From Peribacillus frigoritolerans (GTDB lineage: Bacteria; Bacillota; Bacilli; Bacillales; DSM-1321), in NCBI RefSeq assembly GCF_030676415.1, contig NZ_JAUUTW010000006.1, positions 1-64,000 of the forward strand: a stretch of 64,000 nucleotides of DNA. Direction: 5' to 3'. The notes beneath the pieces were generated by a model that made no database searches, was not told the origin of the DNA, and saw only the letters and a list, made by a program, of their open reading frames with translations. Shown here piece by piece: positions 46,651 to 55,077 of this stretch. Position numbers and translations under genes: made by a program. Each line of letters starts with the position of its first letter. Position 1 is the first letter of the stretch.

Positions 46651-46684
46651 AAGACCAGTACTCTAAATTTTAGGGACTGGTCTT
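46651..46684. terminator. Terminator after the lipoprotein gene
   Basis: AAGACCAGT pairs with ACTGGTCTT around a loop that itself pairs (CTCTAAA with TTTAGGG). A T-rich run follows. Confidence 0.75.
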
Positions 46685-46748
46685 TCTTATGAATATGAAA
46701 AAATAGAGGTTAAAAAAGTGTACAGGTTTCCCTACACACTTAAGAAAA

Positions 46749-47243
46749 TTAAGGATGAATCGTAACCAATGTCCCGATTGGAACAGTCCTTGATAATTCC
46801 TCCACGTCCCGATTATGCATGCGAATACAGCCTTTTGAGACAGCTTTACCAATCGAGCTGGGGTCATTCGTTCCATGAATGCCGTAGTGCTCCTTGGATA
46901 AACTCATCCACATTGTCCCGAATGGGCCTCCGGGGTTGGGGGCTTTATTGATAATGATGAACTGTCCTACTGGTGTACCGGACAGCATTCTTCCAACGGC
47001 AATTGGATATTGCTTTTGCAGTACTCCATTTTTTAGCAGCCTAAGCCTGCGATTGTTAACGGACACATCGATCTGAAACGGAATGGTATCAGGAGGAGGA
47101 AAACCAGGGATAACAATGGGCTGACCAATAAAAATGACATTTGGGTTTATGGTCGGGTTAGCAGTGATGATTTCAGATAGCGGTGTACGATAGTCCCTGG
47201 ATATCTGTGTCAGTGTTTCACCTGGTTTAACTGTATGAATCAG
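46749..47243 (-). CDS. LysM-L,D-transpeptidase, YkuD-like
   Basis: An L,D-transpeptidase that crosslinks peptidoglycan stem peptides. The N-terminal LysM domain ([20 protein letters not shown] to GQPIVIPG) is followed by the YkuD domain with [14 protein letters not shown] and the catalytic SKGCIRMHN. No signal peptide, as in B. subtilis YkuD. The obvious ATG at 47258 lies on the wrong side of the GGAGGTG ribosome site, so translation may start at the CTG at 47243, giving 164 residues; from the ATG it would be 169. Expected roles are spore or vegetative wall modification. Confidence 0.87.
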   Translation of the reverse strand: MIHTVKPGETLTQISRDYRTPLSEIITANPTINPNVIFIGQPIVIPGFPPPDTIPFQIDVSVNNRRLRLLKNGVLQKQYPIAVGRMLSGTPVGQFIIINKAPNPGGPFGTMWMSLSKEHYGIHGTNDPSSIGKAVSKGCIRMHNRDVEELSRTVPIGTLVTIHP

Positions 47244-47448
47244 TCTGAACACCTCCATAGGTTATAGTTGTCATGTTTCATTCTATGTGATTTTTCAAAA
47301 GTGTTTCATAACTTGTTGTAAGCTGTTATCTGTTTTTAATAAAACTTATATGTTAAGTAACTAAGCCGAAAAGAAACCGAAATGAACTTTTGATACAATA
47401 AGTTTTTATCGAGATGGATTTTTGTTAGTTAAAGAGGGGGAAATAAGG

Positions 47449-47787
47449 GTGGAGGAACATGTGAAAAAGGCTTTAGTAGAATGGAATGAAGAAATCAGTG
47501 ATGTGTTAAATGGGATAGAAAAAGAGTATGAAGAAGTAAAGCGTGAACTTCAGGTTTATTCCTATAAATTCAATATTACCAAACAGGTTGTACAATCCAC
47601 TATAAATGATGAAATTATTCGAAACATCCGCGAGCTCTATCATAAACCTTTTGAACAAAAATTGAATGAATTGAAAGAATCGATAAAAGAGCTGGAAGAA
47701 AAGAGAAAGGTTTTTCAAATGTTTGTCGATAAAATCGAAAAGGTTAGTGAAAGAGAAGAAGGAAAACCGCAAATATCAGTCATATAA
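47449..47787 (+). CDS. Coiled-coil protein of unknown function
   Basis: A 112-residue highly charged, all-helical protein (EEISDVLNGIEKEYEEVKRE; KLNELKESIKELEEKRKVF) with long heptad patterns and no membrane segment. I start it at the GTG at 47449, eight bases after GAGGGGG; the upstream in-frame TTG at 47422 has no site. It stands alone between the L,D-transpeptidase and ZIP genes. No family recognised. Confidence 0.65.
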   Translation: MEEHVKKALVEWNEEISDVLNGIEKEYEEVKRELQVYSYKFNITKQVVQSTINDEIIRNIRELYHKPFEQKLNELKESIKELEEKRKVFQMFVDKIEKVSEREEGKPQISVI

Positions 47788-47952
47788 GGCGGCGAAGAAT
47801 AGGATACTCAGAACTCTCTACTATTCTATACACAAAAACCATGGCAGCGAATAGAACTGCTTTTTTTTGCTGGAATAGCAAAAAGCGGCCCCTTGTTTAC
47901 CCCAACATCAACCCGGGTACACTATCCTATAAAAAGGAAATGGGGGGATTCT

Positions 47953-48678
47953 ATGTGGAATGCGGTCTTTTGGGGAGGGGTTTCGGGTTCTGCCGTCCTG
48001 CTTGGTGCACTTGCCGCCATCTTCATACCGATAAAGAAAAACATCATTGGCTATATTATGGCTTTTGGTACGGGTGTATTGATTGGTGCCGCGGCATATG
48101 AGCTGCTTGCTGATTCGGTGAGTGATGGAGGAATTTGGGCGACAGGGATCGGATTCATCGCAGGGGCCGCCGTATTTACCGCCTTGGATTTTCTTATTTC
48201 CAAAAAAGGGGCGGATAAGAGGAAACTGTCCAATAATAGCTCTTCGAAGGAAGCGGGCTTAGCCATTTTCATCGGGACGGTGATGGATGCCATACCGGAG
48301 TCGATCATGATTGGCGCAAGCTTAATAAGCGGTGGCTCGGTAAGCTGGTTATTGGTCATTGCCATCTTCATCAGTAATATTCCGGAGGGGCTCTCAAGTA
48401 CAAGCGGTCTGCTCAAAAGCGATTATTCGAAGAAGAAAATCATGCTGCTGTGGTTTTCCGTCCTGCTCATTTCAGCATTATCTTCGATGTCGGGCTATCT
48501 ATTCCTCGATCATGCCCCGGACTATGTCCTGGCAGCGATGGCAGCCTTTGCAGGCGGTGGCATCATCGCCATGATTGCCTCAACGATGATGCCAGAAGCA
48601 TATGAAGACGGAGGACCGATCACGGGGATATTCACTGCAGCCGGCCTGCTTATCTCTTTGGTCCTGGATTCAATGTGA
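47953..48678 (+). CDS. ZIP-family metal transporter
   Basis: A 241-residue membrane protein of about eight helices. The ZIP signature helices carry metal ligands: GTVMDAIPESIMIG and ISNIPEGLSSTSG (His/Glu/Asp positions as xNxPEG), and the C-terminal ASTMMPEAYEDGG. ZIP proteins move zinc or other divalent cations into the cytosol. The ATG at 47953 follows GGGGGATTCT, preferred over the TTG at 47893. No metalloregulator site was recognised upstream. Confidence 0.83.
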   Translation: MWNAVFWGGVSGSAVLLGALAAIFIPIKKNIIGYIMAFGTGVLIGAAAYELLADSVSDGGIWATGIGFIAGAAVFTALDFLISKKGADKRKLSNNSSSKEAGLAIFIGTVMDAIPESIMIGASLISGGSVSWLLVIAIFISNIPEGLSSTSGLLKSDYSKKKIMLLWFSVLLISALSSMSGYLFLDHAPDYVLAAMAAFAGGGIIAMIASTMMPEAYEDGGPITGIFTAAGLLISLVLDSM

Positions 48679-48693
48679 TTACGAAAAGTGAGA

Positions 48694-48720
48694 TTGTCCC
48701 CTTGGAAGAAAAGGGGGCAA
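48694..48720 (+). terminator. Terminator of the ZIP gene
   Basis: TTGTCCCCTT pairs with AAGGGGGCAA around GGAAGAA, followed by seven T. Confidence 0.85.
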
Positions 48721-48890
48721 TTTTTTTGTTTGGATAGTTAATCACGGGTGCATTTTATAAATCTATCATAGAAGGAAATGCGCTGCGAAATAGGGAAATC
48801 TATCTCTAAAAAGAATTGCTGGTGTTAAAATATCATTTCAAATCATACACTCTTCATATATTGGATTTGGACATTGAGGAGATGTTAGAA

Positions 48891-49253
48891 ATGAACTTCG
48901 AGATGCAAATGGCGAATATGTTGGCTGATAATATAAATGGTTTCATTACATTCGTCCGGGAAAATCATGAAAATGAAAACAATTGCTTTTGTTTAAATAG
49001 AGATAAATTGTATCAATTGAAACTTCTTGTTGAGGAGTTTAAGTTTCAAGTTTTGGCAGATGAACTTAAACGAATCAATCGGTTTACCTGGGATGAAAAC
49101 TACACGCATTTATTAGTCGATAGATTCAGAAAAGGGATGGGCATCATTGAAGAGTACGTAGAAAATAACTACAGCGATTTATTCATTTTTACCGCTAGAC
49201 TTTACACTTTGAATAGCCTCAGCTTAACATTTTGCAAGGAGGAATGTCTGTGA
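48891..49253 (+). CDS. Hypothetical helical protein
   Basis: A 120-residue mostly helical soluble protein (MQMANMLADNINGFITFVRE; YQLKLLVEEFKFQVLADELK; RFRKGMGIIEEYVENNY) with three Cys, two near FCLN and CKEECL. I recognise no family. I start it at the ATG at 48891 because GAGGAG lies eight bases upstream; the longer reading from TTG 48816 has no site. A possible 42-codon frame (49253-49381) overlaps the stop, behind GGAGGAATGTCTG, but it contains a terminator and is doubtful. Confidence 0.55.
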   Translation: MNFEMQMANMLADNINGFITFVRENHENENNCFCLNRDKLYQLKLLVEEFKFQVLADELKRINRFTWDENYTHLLVDRFRKGMGIIEEYVENNYSDLFIFTARLYTLNSLSLTFCKEECL

Positions 49254-49290
49254 TGAAAGTGGACCCCAATTATATAAGAATTATGACGTC

Positions 49291-49323
49291 ATACCCCTTC
49301 AGATCCGATTGTCTAAGGGGTAT
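49291..49323. terminator. Bidirectional terminator
   Basis: ATACCCCTT(CAGA) pairs with (TCTA)AAGGGGTAT around a short loop, between the hypothetical gene and the convergent alcohol-dehydrogenase-like gene. Confidence 0.7.
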
Positions 49324-49365
49324 TTCCATGTCCAAAAGGGTAGTTAAAACATGTGCAAGGTTTTG

Positions 49366-50289
49366 TCAGGGTTTATCATGATGAACAGTTATGACGACAT
49401 TTCCCTTTTTATGTCCTAGTTCTACATATCTATGAGCCTCGGGAATCTGTTCCAGCGGGTAGCGTTTATCAATGACCGATTTTAACTTTTCTGTTTCGAT
49501 TAGCTCTTTGAGGAGTAGTAAATCTTCCGTACGTTCCTTTGCTATCCCTTGTCCTTCAACGGACACGTATCGCCCATTTGGGGTCAGTGCTTTCTTGCAA
49601 GCGGCTTTCGAGCTTTTCCCGACTGCATCAAAGATGATATCATATCGCTCTTGTCTTTCCGTGAAATCCTCTTCCGTATAATCAATTACCTTATCGGCTC
49701 CCAATGATTTCACCAATTCAAAATTAGCGGCACTGCATACTGCGGTAACTTCTGTTCCAAAGTATTTGGCAAGCTGTACGGCTGAAGTGCCTACCGAACC
49801 GGATGCACCGTAAATGAGGACTTTTTGTCCCTCCTTGATATTGCCTTTTCTGAAAAAATGCAGGGCTGTCGTTCCCCCAAAAGAAACGGCGGCGGCTTCC
49901 TCATAGGTCATATTGGCAGGCTTCATTGCCATGGGCCCGTCTTCAGGTAAACAGGTGTATTCGGCATGGGCTCCAAAATTCATTCCAGTCATGGCAAAAA
50001 TCTGGTCACCTTTTTTGAATTTTTTCACATTCTTCCCTGTTTCCTCTATTTCCCCGGCCAACTCCACCCCGAGTATCGGTTTTCGCGGTTTTCTTAGACC
50101 CAAGAAGATCCGCATCGGCAGCCATAACAAGAAAGGGCTCTTGAAACTCCGGACTCTTATGTCCCCTGAAGCCACTGTTGCTGCATGAACCTTTACCAGA
50201 ACTTCGTTGTCCTTGGGCGTTGGTTTTGCTACCTCTTTGAGTTCCAGTACATCGGGTGAACCGTATTTTGTGCATACCATTGCTTTCAT
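49366..50289 (-). CDS. MDR-family NAD(P)-dependent quinone/alcohol oxidoreductase
   Basis: A 307-residue zinc-independent medium-chain reductase. The N-terminal GroES-like domain ([37 protein letters not shown]) is followed by a Rossmann domain with [18 protein letters not shown]. The absence of the structural-zinc Cys cluster points to quinone oxidoreductase-type activity with NADPH. The ATG at 50289 follows AAGGAGACTCGCG; the reading from 50316 is poorer. It ends at a bidirectional terminator. Substrate unknown. Confidence 0.87.
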   Translation of the reverse strand: MKAMVCTKYGSPDVLELKEVAKPTPKDNEVLVKVHAATVASGDIRVRSFKSPFLLWLPMRIFLGLRKPRKPILGVELAGEIEETGKNVKKFKKGDQIFAMTGMNFGAHAEYTCLPEDGPMAMKPANMTYEEAAAVSFGGTTALHFFRKGNIKEGQKVLIYGASGSVGTSAVQLAKYFGTEVTAVCSAANFELVKSLGADKVIDYTEEDFTERQERYDIIFDAVGKSSKAACKKALTPNGRYVSVEGQGIAKERTEDLLLLKELIETEKLKSVIDKRYPLEQIPEAHRYVELGHKKGNVVITVHHDKP

Positions 50290-50554
50290 CGCGAGTCTCC
50301 TTTGTTTTTGATACAATCTTTTAATACTATGATAGAAGCTGTAATATAAAACTACATGTTTGCGAAACGGAAGAAACTTTTGAATGAATGCTTAAAAGCA
50401 GTAGGAGTACGTTCAATTCGGATAATGCCGCGAAGGCTGCGGCTTTGCTGGTACACGATTTGTCCGGCTTAGGCCAGACGCAAGTGTTGAGCGTTCGAAG
50501 CCTTATGATTTTTTCCAACAAGGGAAATTCAATAAGACAAAAGGAGATAAAAGT

Positions 50555-51124
50555 ATGGCCATTAACGAAAGACCAAGAAGAATAATTTTAGATTTAGCAG
50601 TTACTTTAGATGGATTTATTGAAGGGCCGAAAGGAGAAGTTGACTGGTGCATTATGGACCCTGAAATGGGGTTCATTGATTTCTTAAATGATATTGATAC
50701 TATTTTCTTTGGGAGAAAAAGCTATGATTTATGGGGACAATATACTCCGGAAAATGAGGTTTCTGATACTGAAAAAGAAATTTGGAAATTAATTCATGGC
50801 AAAGAAAAATGTATGTTTTCTAAAACTAAAAAAAGTACGGATAATAAAGTGACAATCATAAAGGATAATATTGTTGAAAAAGTAAATGAATTAAAGAAAA
50901 ACCCTGGTAAAGACATCTGGCTTTATGGCGGGTCAAGTCTTATTACATCTTTTATAAGATTTGGGCTGGTTGATGAATTTAGGTTATCTGTTCACCCTGT
51001 TATTTTAGGGGAAGGAAAACCTTTGTTTATTGACATAAAGGAGAGATTGAATCTAAGACTGGTTGATACAAAAAGATTTTCCTCTGGCGTTGTTCAACTT
51101 TGCTATCACCTTAATGAAGAGTAA
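50555..51124 (+). CDS. Dihydrofolate reductase-like (RibD C-terminal) protein
   Basis: A 189-residue protein of the YyaP/YwjB group, with DHFR/RibD-C fold features: RRIILDLAVTLDGFIEGPKG at the N-terminus, IFFGRKSYDLWGQY in the middle, and the NADPH-loop GKDIWLYGGSSLITSFI followed by DEFRLSVHPVILGEGKPLF. Members are predicted NADPH-dependent reductases of pterin or nucleotide intermediates. The ATG follows AAAGGAGATAAAAG. Single gene, ending in an AACTCCAT...ATGGAGTT terminator. Confidence 0.84.
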   Translation: MAINERPRRIILDLAVTLDGFIEGPKGEVDWCIMDPEMGFIDFLNDIDTIFFGRKSYDLWGQYTPENEVSDTEKEIWKLIHGKEKCMFSKTKKSTDNKVTIIKDNIVEKVNELKKNPGKDIWLYGGSSLITSFIRFGLVDEFRLSVHPVILGEGKPLFIDIKERLNLRLVDTKRFSSGVVQLCYHLNEE

Positions 51125-51225
51125 TCGATAAGCATAGTGATATGCTTAATCAAAGGTGAAAATAAATTTATTCTTCAACTAATGGGGGAGTTTGCGGAAT
51201 AATGATCATTTAGATAAAAAGAGTA

Positions 51226-51256
51226 ACTCCATTTGATTTTCAAAATGGAGTTTTTT
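51226..51256 (+). terminator. Terminator of the reductase-like gene
   Basis: AACTCCATTT pairs with AAAATGGAGTT, then TTTTT. It lies just before the 21-bp tandem repeats. Confidence 0.75.
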
Positions 51257-51266
51257 AAAAATCATG

Positions 51267-51371
51267 AATTCACGAGTAAAAGCCTAGAATTCACGAGTAA
51301 AACGCCAAAACTCACGAGTAAAAGCCTAGAATTCACGAGTAAATCCCCAAAACTTACGAGTAAAACCCTAA
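51267..51371. repeat. Five tandem 21-bp repeats
   Basis: Five contiguous units sharing a TCACGAGTAAA core (one unit has TTACGAGTAAA). They alternate between two tails, AGCCTAG and CGCCAA-like. The unit is seven codons long, so an artificial frame through it repeats FTSK. It lies between two terminator hairpins, so I treat it as a non-coding repeat. Too short and contiguous to be a CRISPR array. Confidence 0.75.
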
Positions 51372-51382
51372 ATAAGGCTAGT

Positions 51383-51409
51383 GAGGTATCCATACTTGAT
51401 GTATGGGTA
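51383..51409 (+). terminator. Terminator-like hairpin
   Basis: GGTATCCATAC pairs with GTATGGGTACC around TTGAT, followed by TTTTATT. The strong stem argues against the overlapping reading frame being real. Confidence 0.65.
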
Positions 51410-51427
51410 CCTTTTATTATGTGCATT

Positions 51428-51464
51428 GCAATATATATTTTATTAAATGTAATATATATGTTGC
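51428..51464. promoter_or_regulatory. Inverted repeat, possible XRE operator
   Basis: GCAATATATAT is mirrored by ATATATATGTTGC across a 13-base spacer, about 60 bases before the membrane protein-XRE operon. Autoregulation by the XRE protein is a plausible inference. Confidence 0.4.
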
Positions 51465-51523
51465 GAAAAGTTAAATAAATCATATAATAAGGGTGAGAGA
51501 TGGAATTAAATGGAGGTCGATCG

Positions 51524-52036
51524 ATGATGAATGTATTTAAACGTCCGAAAAAGATCACGGATGAGCGGGTTGAGAATGTAAGAAATAAAATTTATAAAGA
51601 AATGTATTACGTCATCTTGGCTATTTGCCTGGTGAGTGCACTTTTCAAACTATATAAATATGGTGCAGGCAGCGGAGAGTTATATCTGGAATTCGCAATC
51701 CTTGTTGCTGGAGGGCTGTATTACTTAGCCCGTTCCATTTTCTTAGGTGTATTCTGGGATGAAGTGGAAATGCATGACAGCACCAGCAAAACACCGATGA
51801 GCAGGAAGACGATTCTTGGTACGGTTGCTTTAGCACTGATCATCGCTATATTCATGGGGGTGAATAGTGCTGTATCCTATGCGGATAGCAGTTCCCAGGG
51901 CGTATGGTATTTTGTATTGGTATCATTTATTTCCGTTATGATCTATTTGCCGATTTTACTTCTGTTTTTTGGTGGTATATACTTGCTAGCGAAGAAAATC
52001 GGAATGAAAAATAGCGAAGATAATAAGAAATTGTAG
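51524..52036 (+). CDS. Four-helix membrane protein, partner of an XRE regulator
   Basis: A 170-residue membrane protein with an N-terminal cytoplasmic stretch (FKRPKKITDERVENVRNKIYKE) and four hydrophobic helices (VILAICLVSALFKLY; YLEFAILVAGGLYYLARSI; TVALALIIAIFMGVNSAVSY; FVLVSFISVMIYLPILLLFF). It resembles DUF6773-type proteins, recalled loosely. I start it at the ATG at 51524, seven bases after GGAGG. The XRE gene begins 10 bases after its stop. Function unknown; such pairs often form autoregulated membrane-stress modules. Confidence 0.7.
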   Translation: MMNVFKRPKKITDERVENVRNKIYKEMYYVILAICLVSALFKLYKYGAGSGELYLEFAILVAGGLYYLARSIFLGVFWDEVEMHDSTSKTPMSRKTILGTVALALIIAIFMGVNSAVSYADSSSQGVWYFVLVSFISVMIYLPILLLFFGGIYLLAKKIGMKNSEDNKKL

Positions 52037-52046
52037 GTGCCTTCCC

Positions 52047-52244
52047 TTGAAAAATATAAAACTGAAGCTTGCGAGAGTGGAAAAGGACTTGTCACAAGAT
52101 GAACTGGCCAAGATTGTCGGCGTATCCAGGCAAACGATAGGATTGATTGAATCCGGAAAGTATAATCCCTCATTAAGTTTGTGTGTCGGTATTTGTAAAG
52201 CATTATCCCGTACATTGGATGATTTGTTTTGGGAAGAAGACTGA
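52047..52244 (+). CDS. XRE-family transcriptional regulator
   Basis: A 65-residue HTH protein: LARVEKDLSQDELAKIVGVS then RQTIGLIESGKYNPSLSLCV, with tail LSRTLDDLFWEED, matching small YozG-type XRE repressors. It starts with TTG eight bases after AGGTG, 10 bases after the membrane-protein stop. It probably represses its own operon through the inverted repeat upstream. Confidence 0.85.
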   Translation: MKNIKLKLARVEKDLSQDELAKIVGVSRQTIGLIESGKYNPSLSLCVGICKALSRTLDDLFWEED

Positions 52245-52352
52245 TTAGGGTATCCATTGACTTGGATATCTTTTTTTTAGGAATTTATCATCAAAAAATG
52301 GGGGAAGGTATAGCATGTAAGCAAAAATCTAACATTCGAGAGGGATGGTTTG

Positions 52353-52607
52353 ATGGATCGTACGCTTGGTTACTTACGTGAGATATTGTCTAACTATACG
52401 GACCAATATCCTGAAGCGCAGGAAATTTATAATAAAATCAAAAGCGGACATTTTCATTCTGAAGAAGAACTCGTCAATAAGTTATCCGGTAAAGAAGCCA
52501 GTCTCCTTAACCATATTCTTCCTCAGGAAATTAAGCATGCAAAGGAAGCGAGTGATACGGAACGGGTCAAGCAATTATCAGAGGTATATGAACTGATTAT
52601 TATATAA
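52353..52607 (+). CDS. csgA: Sporulation-specific protein CsgA
   Basis: An 84-residue protein resembling B. subtilis CsgA, a SigG-dependent sporulation-specific protein: MDRTLGYLREILSNY at the N-terminus, EASLLNHILPQEIKHAKE and the ending SEVYELII. The ATG at 52353 lies eight bases after GAGAGGG; a TTG at 52350 is in frame but less likely. It ends at a strong bidirectional terminator. The family assignment is from memory of the B. subtilis sequence; length and ends agree well. Confidence 0.75.
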   Translation: MDRTLGYLREILSNYTDQYPEAQEIYNKIKSGHFHSEEELVNKLSGKEASLLNHILPQEIKHAKEASDTERVKQLSEVYELIII

Positions 52608-52610
52608 TAA

Positions 52611-52640
52611 AACCTTGTCCATGATGATCATGGACAAGGT
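52611..52640. terminator. Bidirectional terminator
   Basis: AACCTTGTCCATGA pairs perfectly with TCATGGACAAGGTT, T-runs outward, between csgA and the convergent acidic-protein gene. Confidence 0.9.
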
Positions 52641-52652
52641 TTTATTGTTTTT

Positions 52653-53306
52653 TTATTCCATTTCACTAAGTGAATCCATATGACTGGCTATCATGGCGAT
52701 GATCGTGCTTGCTTCTTCCTTGCTGAAAATGAAATTCGTTTCATCCTTTATCAAGTCATCATCCGCTGTCCGAATCCGATTGATCCGTTTCAGCACACCA
52801 TCACCTGTTTCCTGCACGATACCGAATTGATAGGTGACCTCCACTTCATTATCCTGGATATAGGCGGTCACTTCAGGCGTTTCCCAATCTACATCGATTT
52901 CGTATATATCGGAATCTTCGCCGTCTGGATCATACAAATCATCATTATCATCATCCATATCCATATCATATTCGTAATCGGCATCATCCTCATCATCTTC
53001 CAGATAGTCATGGAAGTTCTCGTGGACAGCATCGACGATATCCTCAATGTCTGAAAGGATGACCTTGCTGATCTGCCCTAGGTCCGGATCGAATGATTCC
53101 ATATAAAATTCTTCATTATATGGATCAAAAAACAGCGTGGAAAAATAATCCCTCTCATTGTCATCCAGCTCTGTATAAAACTCGATGCGTGGATGCTTCG
53201 ACCCGCGCTCCACGATCATACTGCCATTGCGGTCGTATTTCTCACAAATTGATTGAAGATGATCCTGCAATTCCCCGCTTACTCTGTCAAACCATTCTAA
53301 TGACAT
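52653..53306 (-). CDS. Acidic protein of unknown function
   Basis: A 217-residue cytosolic protein with a very acidic middle (DYLEDDEDDADYEYDMDMDD and on, ~residues 95-130) between two globular parts. The N-terminus MSLEWFDRVSGELQDHLQSI and the C-terminus SKEEASTIIAMIASHMDSLS are helical. No family recognised. I start it at the ATG at 53306 after AAAGGAAGTGG; an ATG two codons earlier is equally possible. Low-complexity Asp/Glu stretches like this may bind cations or basic partners, but nothing specific can be said. Confidence 0.65.
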   Translation of the reverse strand: MSLEWFDRVSGELQDHLQSICEKYDRNGSMIVERGSKHPRIEFYTELDDNERDYFSTLFFDPYNEEFYMESFDPDLGQISKVILSDIEDIVDAVHENFHDYLEDDEDDADYEYDMDMDDDNDDLYDPDGEDSDIYEIDVDWETPEVTAYIQDNEVEVTYQFGIVQETGDGVLKRINRIRTADDDLIKDETNFIFSKEEASTIIAMIASHMDSLSEME

Positions 53307-53549
53307 CAACATCCACTTCCTTTCGTGATTATTATTTCCCAGAAAAGGAGAACATGACGTGCCATTTAAAGCCAAATGCTTAACAAAAAATGAAAATTGT
53401 CAGTTATAAAAAAGTAATGTAAAGGAAAAATAAGATGAAAAGCAAAAATGGTATTCTAATTAGAAAAAAGTGTTTTAATATTACGTCAAGGCAAAGGCTC
53501 AAAACCAATCAAACACGTGTAGAACCGCGTCAGTGATTATTGCAAAAAA

Positions 53550-53765
53550 TTGAAGGTGATATCCAGATATTATCAAAGTCATTCTGGAAGTTCGTATTTA
53601 TCAACTGTAGTTGTGGTGCCTGCATATACAATTTGGGATGTGTTTAATGATCTAGAACTTGGAGTAGGAGAAATAATTCTTGTTACAGTTTTTACGATAA
53701 CTCTAGCGTATCTTCTCTTTCTAGGTTTATTTAGATATGGATTCCGAAATCAAAACTTTGCCTAG
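53550..53765 (+). CDS. Possible small membrane protein
   Basis: A 71-codon frame starting at TTG, with two hydrophobic stretches (YLSTVVVVPAYTIWDVF and GEIILVTVFTITLAYLLFLGLF). No good ribosome-binding site, so both the start and the reality of the gene are uncertain. Composition fits a membrane protein. No family recognised. Confidence 0.35.
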   Translation: MKVISRYYQSHSGSSYLSTVVVVPAYTIWDVFNDLELGVGEIILVTVFTITLAYLLFLGLFRYGFRNQNFA

Positions 53766-54231
53766 TGACTTCTTTATAACAGGTGCATTTGTTTGAAGAA
53801 TGAATGGAGACCATAATATGTGGTCTTTTTTATTTGTTTAAAAATCAAAAATATGCAACCAAAGCTTGTTTATAAAAAATTTTTCAAAAAACGGGTTAAA
53901 ACTATTCAACCTTTTTAAGGAGGTGAGGAATCATGTGAAAATCATACTATATACAACAAGGACCTAAGCTTATATAAATTTCATTAAATCTTATTTATCG
54001 CTGTCTAGTACTTCGACTTTGTTCGTCATTTTTCTTCTTGTAGCATGTTTGAAGAGAATGACAAATAAATTGCTCTAATAAGACAAAAACCACAAGATTC
54101 CAGTTGCCCATTTAAGAATTTTCTGCCCAAATGATGGGCGGCTTTTTATTCTGTTTCCCTGAAGAAATTTCAAGACCATGCTACTTTCATACCGTAAAAG
54201 TTTATATAGAGTGTGAAAGGGGGTGAGTGAT
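53766..54231. other. Non-coding stretch with a strong ribosome site and tiny frame
   Basis: No gene of normal size. AAGGAGGTGA at 53917-53926 is followed by a GTG at 53935 and only ten codons (MKIILYTTRT), ending at 53967: either a remnant or a leader peptide. A small GCCC/GGGC hairpin with a T-rich tail lies at 54125-54147. Confidence 0.4.
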
Positions 54232-54450
54232 ATGGCAAATCAGATTCCAGTATCAAGTACGCTGCGGATTGACTTTGAGACTGGGTTAAATGAAAAAGGG
54301 GCTCTCGTTTTCAAGCGGAGGTCATTTTCGAACATCAAGGTCGAGGCGACGGCGGATCAGTTGTTTTCGACAGCTGTTGCAATTACAAGTGTGCAGAATT
54401 ATCCAATGGGTGAAGTGACCCGAGTGGATACGTATTCATTGATTGGTTAA
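54232..54450 (+). CDS. DUF1659 protein
   Basis: A 72-residue small protein of the DUF1659 family: MANQIPVSSTLRIDFETGLN, LVFKRRSFSNIKVEA and TRVDTYSLIG. The family is usually found next to DUF2922 and YvrJ genes in Bacillaceae, as here. The ATG follows AAAGGGGGTGAGTGAT. It is the first of a three-gene cassette of unknown function. Confidence 0.8.
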   Translation: MANQIPVSSTLRIDFETGLNEKGALVFKRRSFSNIKVEATADQLFSTAVAITSVQNYPMGEVTRVDTYSLIG

Positions 54451-54494
54451 ACGGTTTTTGGAAAGATGCCGGAAAGAGGGGGAGGTGATTTGAT

Positions 54495-54713
54495 ATGGCA
54501 AAAGTACTGGAACTGATTTTCGTTACGGAGGAAGGAAAGTCAGCGACGATTTCCGTTGATAATCCGAAGGAGCCGGTCGAAGTAAATACGGTTAAACTGG
54601 CAATGGAACAAATGATTGCGGGGAACGTGTTCGTTACATCTTCCGGGGATTTCGTCGATTTGAAAGCGGCGCGCCTTGTCGAGCGGAATGTCGAGGAAGT
54701 GGAACTTATCTAA
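54495..54713 (+). CDS. DUF2922 protein
   Basis: A 72-residue protein of the DUF2922 family: LELIFVTEEGKSATISVDNP near the start, TVKLAMEQMIAGNVFVTSSG and LVERNVEEVELI at the end. It resembles the upstream DUF1659 protein in size and strand pattern, suggesting an interacting pair. GGGGGAGGTGATTTGAT precedes the ATG. Middle gene of the cassette. Confidence 0.82.
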   Translation: MAKVLELIFVTEEGKSATISVDNPKEPVEVNTVKLAMEQMIAGNVFVTSSGDFVDLKAARLVERNVEEVELI

Positions 54714-54765
54714 CGAATGGGAAGTTCATCTTTGTAGGACACCCTGGAAGTGAGGTGAATGAATA

Positions 54766-54921
54766 GTGGATCAAATCCTGCCATTTGTCAGTGATATTGG
54801 GTTCCCAATCATTGTTACCCTTTATTTGCTTCATAGGATTGAAACGAAATTGGATACTTTGAATGAAACCCTTGTGGAGCTGCCAGATCGCCTGCGAGAA
54901 GGGATTCCCAAGTCAGGTTAA
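54766..54921 (+). CDS. YvrJ-family small membrane protein
   Basis: A 51-residue protein with one membrane helix (VSDIGFPIIVTLYLLHRIE) and a short amphipathic tail, matching the YvrJ family. It starts with GTG seven bases after GAGGTGA and follows DUF2922 closely. YvrJ could anchor the two DUF proteins to the membrane; that is inference from the constant gene order. Too short for ordinary gene finding. Confidence 0.78.
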   Translation: MDQILPFVSDIGFPIIVTLYLLHRIETKLDTLNETLVELPDRLREGIPKSG

Positions 54922-54999
54922 GGATAGGCGGGGAGCATCATGAGTGATATCATTCATGATGCTTTTCCTTTTGAAATGGAAAAGTTTTAATAGATTCTA

Positions 55000-55024
55000 G
55001 TTTTATATCAAAACTATCGGGTAT
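55000..55024 (+). promoter_or_regulatory. SigB-type promoter, KGG gene 1
   Basis: GTTTTA-N13-GGGTAT, close to the SigB consensus GTTTAA-N12/14-GGGTAT, about 50 bases before the gene. The second KGG gene has the same arrangement at 55367-55391. Confidence 0.7.
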
Positions 55025-55077
55025 ACATAAAACTGTAGCTAGTTCATCAAAAATCCAAATAATAAGGAGGAGTTTTA

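Noticed and set aside
47841..48101. 86-codon frame overlapping the start of the ZIP gene
   Set aside because: Alternative frame over conserved ZIP coding sequence.
51267..51371. CRISPR-like repeats
   Set aside because: Contiguous 21-bp units with no spacers, and no cas genes anywhere in the window.
51233..51478. An 81-codon frame with repeated FTSK and a hydrophobic end
   Set aside because: It runs through a terminator, a 21-bp tandem repeat and a second strong hairpin, and lacks a proper ribosome site; the repeat length being a multiple of three keeps it open.
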